DNA from: JANPPS01 sp031428635
Lineage (GTDB): Bacteria > Pseudomonadota > Alphaproteobacteria > Acetobacterales > Acetobacteraceae
Assembly (NCBI GenBank): GCA_031428635.1
Contig: JANPPS010000190.1
Location: 1 to 11,821, forward strand
DNA: 11,821 nucleotides
Reading direction: 5' to 3'
A program made the position numbers and the translations under genes. The first letter of the stretch is position 1. The number at the start of each line of letters is the position of its first letter. Shown here in pieces: positions 7,684-11,821 of the stretch. The notes under the pieces were generated by a model, which was not told the origin of the DNA, did not search any database, and saw only the letters and a program-made list of their open reading frames with translations.

Positions 7684-7754
7684 AGGCTGCTCCGGAACAC
7701 GCTGAGGCTATGGTTGACGTCCACGCAAGGCAAGGTGGGGCCTGAACCCGGCGC

Positions 7755-8600
7755 TCAAACCCGCCGCAGCACGTATGCTGCCCCGTCCCACAGCCGGAAC
7801 GGCCGCACGCCCGCCACCTCCAGCGCAAAGCCGTACTGGCACCACGCCTCCGCATCCGACCGGTCTAGTGCCGCATCGTCCCGGTAGGACAAGTTTAGCA
7901 CCACCAGCGCCCCGCCCGGCCGCAACGCCCGCGCCGCCCCGGCCACATAGCGCGCGATGGTCTCAGCCCCGTTCTGCACGATATACGGAAAGCTATCGAC
8001 GGCCAGAACCAGGTCGAGCGACCGATCGCCCCGGTCCAGTCCCTGCCCATCCGTCTGCTCGAACCGCAGCGCCGGATGCCGCCGCCGGGCCTCCGCCACC
8101 ATGCCGGCCGACACGTCCAGCCCTACGACCGACCGGCAGCGCGGGGCCAGCGCCGCCGTCAGCCGGCCGATCCCGCAACCGAGGTCCAGGACGTCTGGCG
8201 GCCTGTCGGGCCAGGGTAGCCAGTCCACGATTTCCGCCGTCGCCAGATCCAGTATCGCCGGGTCGCCCAGAGAATGAAGGGCCACGCTGGCCTCCGGTGA
8301 GTACGCAACGGCGCCGTCGAAGAATGCGGCGATGCGGGCGATCCCCTCGGCCGGCGTGCCACCCTGGGCGGAGTGGTTCACGATTGTCTGCCGTACCTGC
8401 GCCGAAAGTGCGTCAAGCTGCGCCGCTCGATCTTGCGCCAGTCGCCGCATGGCCGCCCACGCCGGCGCATCGGACGGCGCGCGATCCAATGCGGCCACGA
8501 TCTCGTCCGCCGTCACGAGCGCCATGACCATGCGTGCGACCGCGACCTCCGGCGAGATCGTGCCGGCCAGGCCCGCGTCGATTGCGTCTATGACAGCCAT
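7755..8600 (-). CDS. Class I SAM-dependent methyltransferase with helical N-terminal extension
   Basis: This 281-residue enzyme is expected to transfer a methyl group from S-adenosylmethionine; the acceptor is unknown. Seen: a mainly helical N-terminal region (about 1-130), then the Rossmann-type methyltransferase fold. Motif I is VLDLGCGIG at 137-145, an acidic residue at the end of strand 2 is in GLDVS (160-164), the next core segment is LDLVLAVDSFPYI (195-207), and LRPGGALVVLN lies at about 226-236. The start is taken at the ATG at 8600, which overlaps the end of the ligase gene by 13 bases; the open frame continues upstream but there overlaps the ligase deeply and is arginine-rich, so it is not used. 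It resembles Methyltransf_11/25-type small-molecule methylases in its core. Tight linkage to the ATP-grasp ligase suggests that the two act in one pathway. Confidence 0.88.
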   Translation of the reverse strand: MAVIDAIDAGLAGTISPEVAVARMVMALVTADEIVAALDRAPSDAPAWAAMRRLAQDRAAQLDALSAQVRQTIVNHSAQGGTPAEGIARIAAFFDGAVAYSPEASVALHSLGDPAILDLATAEIVDWLPWPDRPPDVLDLGCGIGRLTAALAPRCRSVVGLDVSAGMVAEARRRHPALRFEQTDGQGLDRGDRSLDLVLAVDSFPYIVQNGAETIARYVAGAARALRPGGALVVLNLSYRDDAALDRSDAEAWCQYGFALEVAGVRPFRLWDGAAYVLRRV

Positions 8601-9838
8601 CCCAGCCGCCGCAGCCGCAAACCCTGACCGGCCAGGAAGCGGTCGCCGATGTCGTTCCGGTACCGCAGCCCCGGGATCACCACGTTTTGCGCGCGGGCCA
8701 GCGCCTCGGACTGCGCGCCCGCCACGTCGCCTGCAACGCCCGTTACGCACATAACGTAGCCGGTGCGCCGCCGGGCCAGTAGCTGCGCGCCATCCGCCCG
8801 CATGTCGGCGTAATGCGTATGGGCGGGGTCGGGTGGCGTCAGAAAGAACACGGGCGGGTCATCGGCCGGGTCGGCACCGGGCGTTTCGGCCGGAAAGGAC
8901 GGGATCGTGAGGCAGATACCGACGCACCACCCGGGCCGGGTACGGAACGTGTCGCCGCCGTCGGCCATGCGCCCCAGCAGATCGCCCCAGCCATCCTGCT
9001 GTAATGGCGCCAGTACGGCGTAGCCCGGGTTACCGAACCGGCAGGTGAACTCCAACGGCCACAGCCCGGCTTCGTTCGCGATCAGGTTCACATTCACGTA
9101 GCCGACGTGCCCGGCTGCTGCCAACCGCGTCTCCAGCGGCACCAACGCGGCCAGAAACAACGCACCGGCACCCTCATACGATAGCAGCGTACCCATTTCG
9201 CCCGTCATCTCCCCCATCTCACCGGGGAAAAAGCGTTTGTGCTCGAAGTCGATGCACGCCGGCTGCAGGAAATGACGGCCGTCGAAATAGGCGCCAACGC
9301 CGACCTCGACGCCCTCGAGCTTTTCCATCAATAGCACCCGGCCGGGGGGTGTGCGGGCCAGCTGATGCAGGACGTCCAGGCCCGACGGGTGGTCGCCTAC
9401 GAACGTCGCGCGAGCGTTGTTGTCGTGCTTCAGCACATACGGGCCGGGATGGATGCGCAGCCAGTCCGCAGCGTCGGCGGGGCCATCGAAACCCTGGACG
9501 CGCGCCAGTGGCAAACCGGCCTCCCGCAGCACCGCCTGACCAAAGTTGCGGTCGTACTCCAGCCGGTCACCCAGCGCGCTGCCGCCCACGACGCGGTAGC
9601 CCTCGGCCCGCAGCGCATCCTGGGTGACGCCGTGGCCTACTTTCTCGAACAACACGATCCCCTCGCGGCCGACCCAGTCCAGTTCCGCGCGCCAGTCGGG
9701 CACCGGGTCGATGATGCCGGTGAACGCGCCGGCGTAGGACCGGTCGTTCGCGTGGACCCGGACGTCATGCCCCTCGGCCAGCAGGCTTAGGTACATGTCA
9801 CCCAAATCGACCCGTGCGCCGACGCCCAGTATCCGCAA
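8588..9838 (-). CDS. PurD-like ATP-grasp ligase (phosphoribosylamine-glycine ligase homologue)
   Basis: At 416 residues it is close to PurD length. Seen: an N-terminal Rossmann-like start (MRILGVGARVDLG) that lacks the GGREHA-type motif of true PurD. The ATP-grasp centre has YVLKHDNNARATFVG (134-148), LMEKLEGVEVGVGAYFDG (170-187), a variant of PurD's NTGGMG as MTGEMG (211-216), and PLEFTCRFGNPG (261-272) in place of PurD's LEFNxRFGDPE. The C-terminal part (YVMCVTGVAGDVAGAQ, then IPGLRYRNDIGDRFL) matches the PurD C-terminal domain well. The metal-site Asn after EF is Thr265 here and the following Asp is Asn270, so this is probably a paralogue joining a different amine and acid rather than the purine enzyme. 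The start is TTG at 9838; no ATG or GTG is available after the upstream in-frame stop, and AAGGA lies eight bases before the TTG. It is the first clear gene of the minus-strand operon. Confidence 0.87.
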   Translation of the reverse strand: MRILGVGARVDLGDMYLSLLAEGHDVRVHANDRSYAGAFTGIIDPVPDWRAELDWVGREGIVLFEKVGHGVTQDALRAEGYRVVGGSALGDRLEYDRNFGQAVLREAGLPLARVQGFDGPADAADWLRIHPGPYVLKHDNNARATFVGDHPSGLDVLHQLARTPPGRVLLMEKLEGVEVGVGAYFDGRHFLQPACIDFEHKRFFPGEMGEMTGEMGTLLSYEGAGALFLAALVPLETRLAAAGHVGYVNVNLIANEAGLWPLEFTCRFGNPGYAVLAPLQQDGWGDLLGRMADGGDTFRTRPGWCVGICLTIPSFPAETPGADPADDPPVFFLTPPDPAHTHYADMRADGAQLLARRRTGYVMCVTGVAGDVAGAQSEALARAQNVVIPGLRYRNDIGDRFLAGQGLRLRRLGWLS

Positions 9839-9846
9839 TGACCGCT

Positions 9847-9851
9847 TCCTT
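9847..9851 (-). promoter_or_regulatory. Ribosome binding site supporting the TTG start of the PurD-like gene
   Basis: AAGGA on the minus strand (TCCTT on the plus strand), eight bases upstream of the TTG at 9838. It decides the start because an in-frame TGA occurs a short way further upstream and no ATG or GTG lies between. Confidence 0.7.
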
Positions 9852-10247
9852 GTGGCGATGGGACATCAGGGTGCCACGCCGTTATCAGCGTGACGATGGA
9901 CGACGTGGTCGCCGGTGATCACAACAGCTTGCAGCCTGTGCCGGTATCGGCCGGCGCCGCGACATCGCCTTTGGTCGCGTCTGGGCCCCCGGCCAACAGC
10001 TGCGCCGCGTCTTGGCCTTGGACGGCATACACATCCGCCTCGCGCGTAACTCTGCCGTTGATTGCAGCGCGAAAGGCCGCGTTCTTCGGCAGATCGCAGC
10101 CGCCATCAACGTGCAGACAGGTCCCTACGTCCTCGGTCGCCGGGCATGCCGGGGCCGAACGGCGTGGCCCGGGATAGGACGACGGCTGAGAAAATTGGGG
10201 TCGTGCAAACAGGCTGTACTGCCAGTGGCGTCCAGCGGAGAACGGTT

Positions 10248-10289
10248 ATGCTTTTTGCGCTGCTATGCTTGCCGTTCTTCCTTGGGTAA
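10248..10289 (+). CDS. Possible 13-residue leader peptide before cysI
   Basis: An ATG at 10248 with a well placed GGAG (10237-10240, seven bases upstream) opens a frame MLFALLCLPFFLG that stops at 10289, 14 bases before the cysI ATG at 10304. The peptide is short and very hydrophobic, and holds one Cys codon and four Leu codons. cysI itself has no clear ribosome site, so ribosomes ending here could re-initiate on cysI, or the peptide could sense charged tRNA. An in-frame upstream cysI start at 10265 would overlap it. This is a prediction from layout only. Confidence 0.3.
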   Translation: MLFALLCLPFFLG

Positions 10290-10303
10290 ATCACGTCTCT
10301 TGC

Positions 10304-11821
10304 ATGGACACAAACCTTCCGACTTTGACGGGCGCCGAAACACTAAAGGCCGGCAGCCGTGGCCTGCGGGGCACGGTCGCAGAGGAACTGCTCACCATCC
10401 CACGCGGCGGCGTGTCGGAAGGCACGTACAACCTGCTAAAATTCCACGGGTCGTACGAGCAGTTCGACCGCGACACCGCAACCGAGCGTAAGCAGGCCGG
10501 CCTGGACAAGGAATGGCAGTTCATGGTCCGCGTTCGCGCCGCGGCGGGCATTATGACGGCCGCGCAGTATTTGTCGCTGGACCGCATTGCCGGGCAGTAC
10601 GCGAACGGCACGCTTAAGATTACCACGCGTCAGGGCGTGCAATTTCATGGAACCACGATCGGCGACCTGAAGCCCGAGATCGCGGCGATCAATCAGGCGC
10701 TGTTGACCACATATGCTGCGTGTGGCGACGTGGTGCGCAACGTGATGACCACCCCCGCACCCCGGCGTGACGACATCCATGCCCGGCTGCAGGCGGACGC
10801 CATCATGCTGTCCGAACGCCTGCTGCCCCAGGCCCGCGGCTACTACGAGATCTTCCTTGATGAGGAGGCCAAGGCCGATGAGCCGGAGCCTGTGTACGGC
10901 CCGACGTATTTGCCGAGAAAGTTCAAAATCGGCCTGATCCATCCGGACGATAACACGATCGATGTGCTGGCCAACGATTTGGGTTTTGTGACCGTGTACG
11001 AGGGCACCGAACTGGTTGGGTTCCAGGTGTTCGTGGGCGGCGGGCAGGGGATGACGCATAACAATCCGCGCACGTTCCCGCGCATCGCGTCGGCCGTGGG
11101 TTTCGTGGCCGCGGATCAGCTATGGGCGACAGCCGTGGCCGTGATCGGGCTACAGCGGGACCACGGCGACCGCACCAATCGCCGTCGCGCCCGGTTGAAG
11201 TATGTTGTCGAGGACCGGGGCGTCGAGTGGGTACGGGACACGCTGATCGCCGATTACGGCCTGGCACTGCGGCCATCCCGCGTGTTGCCGCCATTGCTAG
11301 TGCCGGAGCTGCTGGGTTGGCACGAACAAGGTGACGGGCGCTGGTGGTTGGGCGTGCCAGTCAATGCCGGCCGGATCGAGGGTACGCTGCGTAAGGCGGT
11401 GCGTGAGGTTGTCGAGCAGTTCGGCGTCGACCCGGTGTTCACCGGACAGCAGGACCTGCTGCTGACCAACGTGGCCGATGCTGACCGCGCGGCGATCGAC
11501 GCGGTGCTGGCGGGCTACGACGTGGTGCCAGCGGTAACCCTCAGCCCGGTGTCACGCTGGGCGTTGGCATGCACCTCCCTGCCATTCTGCGGGCTGGCAT
11601 TAACGGAGGCTGAGCGCGTCCGTCTGGAGATCGTGGCGCAGGTCGAGACCGCCCTGTCCGCCCATGGCGCATTGAATGAGCGCATCAGCCTGCGCATCAC
11701 CGGATGCCCGAATGGCTGCTCACGCCCCTACTCCGGCGATATCGGCCTGGTTGGGCGCGTGCCCGGGCAATACGCCTTGTTCGTGGGGGGCGACTTCGCT
11801 GGCACGCGGCTGTCGTTCAAG
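10304..11821 (+). CDS. cysI: Assimilatory sulfite reductase hemoprotein (CysI type), 506 residues, 3' end outside window
   Basis: It catalyses the six-electron reduction of sulfite to sulfide in cysteine synthesis, in the cytoplasm, using siroheme and a 4Fe-4S cluster. Seen: all four cluster cysteines, 423 and 429 (CTSLPFC) and 468 and 472 (CPNGC), with exactly the spacing of E. coli CysI. Siroheme/sulfite-site basic residues lie in FMVRVR (73-78), TTRQGVQFHG (from 107), GDVVRNV (Arg145) and YLPRKFK (Lys206 and Lys208). The segment ANDLGFV and the VGGG loop also match CysI. About 60 C-terminal residues are missing at the window edge. The start is uncertain: the ATG at 10304 fits the usual N-terminus (LTGAETLKAGSRGLRGT follows) but lacks a clear ribosome site; an in-frame ATG at 10265 would add 13 residues. 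The flavoprotein or ferredoxin partner is not in the window. Confidence 0.95.
   Translation, partial: MDTNLPTLTGAETLKAGSRGLRGTVAEELLTIPRGGVSEGTYNLLKFHGSYEQFDRDTATERKQAGLDKEWQFMVRVRAAAGIMTAAQYLSLDRIAGQYANGTLKITTRQGVQFHGTTIGDLKPEIAAINQALLTTYAACGDVVRNVMTTPAPRRDDIHARLQADAIMLSERLLPQARGYYEIFLDEEAKADEPEPVYGPTYLPRKFKIGLIHPDDNTIDVLANDLGFVTVYEGTELVGFQVFVGGGQGMTHNNPRTFPRIASAVGFVAADQLWATAVAVIGLQRDHGDRTNRRRARLKYVVEDRGVEWVRDTLIADYGLALRPSRVLPPLLVPELLGWHEQGDGRWWLGVPVNAGRIEGTLRKAVREVVEQFGVDPVFTGQQDLLLTNVADADRAAIDAVLAGYDVVPAVTLSPVSRWALACTSLPFCGLALTEAERVRLEIVAQVETALSAHGALNERISLRITGCPNGCSRPYSGDIGLVGRVPGQYALFVGGDFAGTRLSFK

Larger units (their letters stand above)
9839..10303. other. Divergent intergenic region between the PurD-like gene and cysI
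   Basis: 465 bases that must hold the promoters of both the minus-strand operon and cysI. No strong -35/-10 pair could be picked. A minus-strand frame is open from 10245 to a TGA at 9919; its last 70 or so codons have a protein-like composition (for example GGCDLPKNAAFRAAINGRV), yet there is no start codon before a late GTG, so it may be the remnant of a broken gene or a chance frame. The antisense plus-strand frame is arginine-rich. A possible short leader peptide occupies 10248-10289. A TGATCA palindrome lies at 9916-9921. No RNA gene or terminator was recognised. Confidence 0.5.

Noticed and set aside
7323..7733. 136-codon minus-strand frame overlapping the small gene and the start of the receptor gene
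   Set aside because: It overlaps the receptor's signal peptide region out of frame, is Ser/Arg-rich and lacks a ribosome site; the 87-residue frame has better start and coupling evidence.
8601..8750. N-terminal extension of the methyltransferase by 50 residues
   Set aside because: The added sequence is Arg/Gly-rich and would overlap the ligase gene deeply; the ATG at 8600 gives a normal N-terminus.
10012..10491. Plus-strand frame running into the start of cysI
   Set aside because: It overlaps cysI out of frame, is Arg/Cys-rich and has no matching family.
1..11821. tRNA, rRNA, CRISPR arrays, insertion sequences, attachment sites
   Set aside because: Scanned by eye on both strands; no cloverleaf-like, spaced-repeat or transposase-like signals were seen.

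Overview
The window is GC-rich, and every clear gene has bacterial, proteobacterial-type relatives. A cbbQ/cbbO-type pair, a Tat-dependent TRAP binding protein, ABC importer genes with GTG and TTG starts, and a CysI-type sulfite reductase fit an alphaproteobacterium, perhaps of the Rhodospirillales/Acetobacteraceae kind. That placement is an inference from gene content and base composition; no marker gene is present.

Layout. (1) 1-2408, minus strand: cbbQ (AAA+ ATPase) followed with a GTGA overlap by cbbO/norD, which runs off the left edge before its VWA domain. These normally form a motor that reactivates RuBisCO, or in the NorQ/NorD version matures nitric oxide reductase. No RuBisCO or nor genes are in view. 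(2) 2409-3006: about 600 bases with no convincing gene, AT-richer at its right end. (3) 3007-4008, plus strand: a lone DctP-type TRAP solute-binding protein with a twin-arginine signal, without DctQ/DctM neighbours. (4) 4051-9838, minus strand: one tightly packed probable operon. In transcription order it holds a PurD-like ATP-grasp ligase (TTG start), a class I methyltransferase (13-base overlap), a 71-base gap, an 87-residue unrecognised small protein, and a family 5 (peptide/nickel type) ABC importer as binding protein, DppC-type permease and DppB-type permease. All importer junctions overlap, and no ATPase gene is present. (5) 9839-10303: a divergent intergenic region with a possible short leader peptide just before (6) cysI, 10304 to the right edge, plus strand, the sulfite reductase hemoprotein, complete through its four cluster cysteines but cut at the 3' end.

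The most interesting unit is the 4051-9838 operon. It couples an ATP-grasp ligase with altered metal-site residues and a methyltransferase to a small protein and a peptide-type importer. It may make, modify or take up a small amide- or peptide-like compound, but no substrate can be read from the sequence. Other points of note are a ten-base G homopolymer inside the DppB-type permease, the orphan TRAP receptor, and uncertain start usage at cysI.
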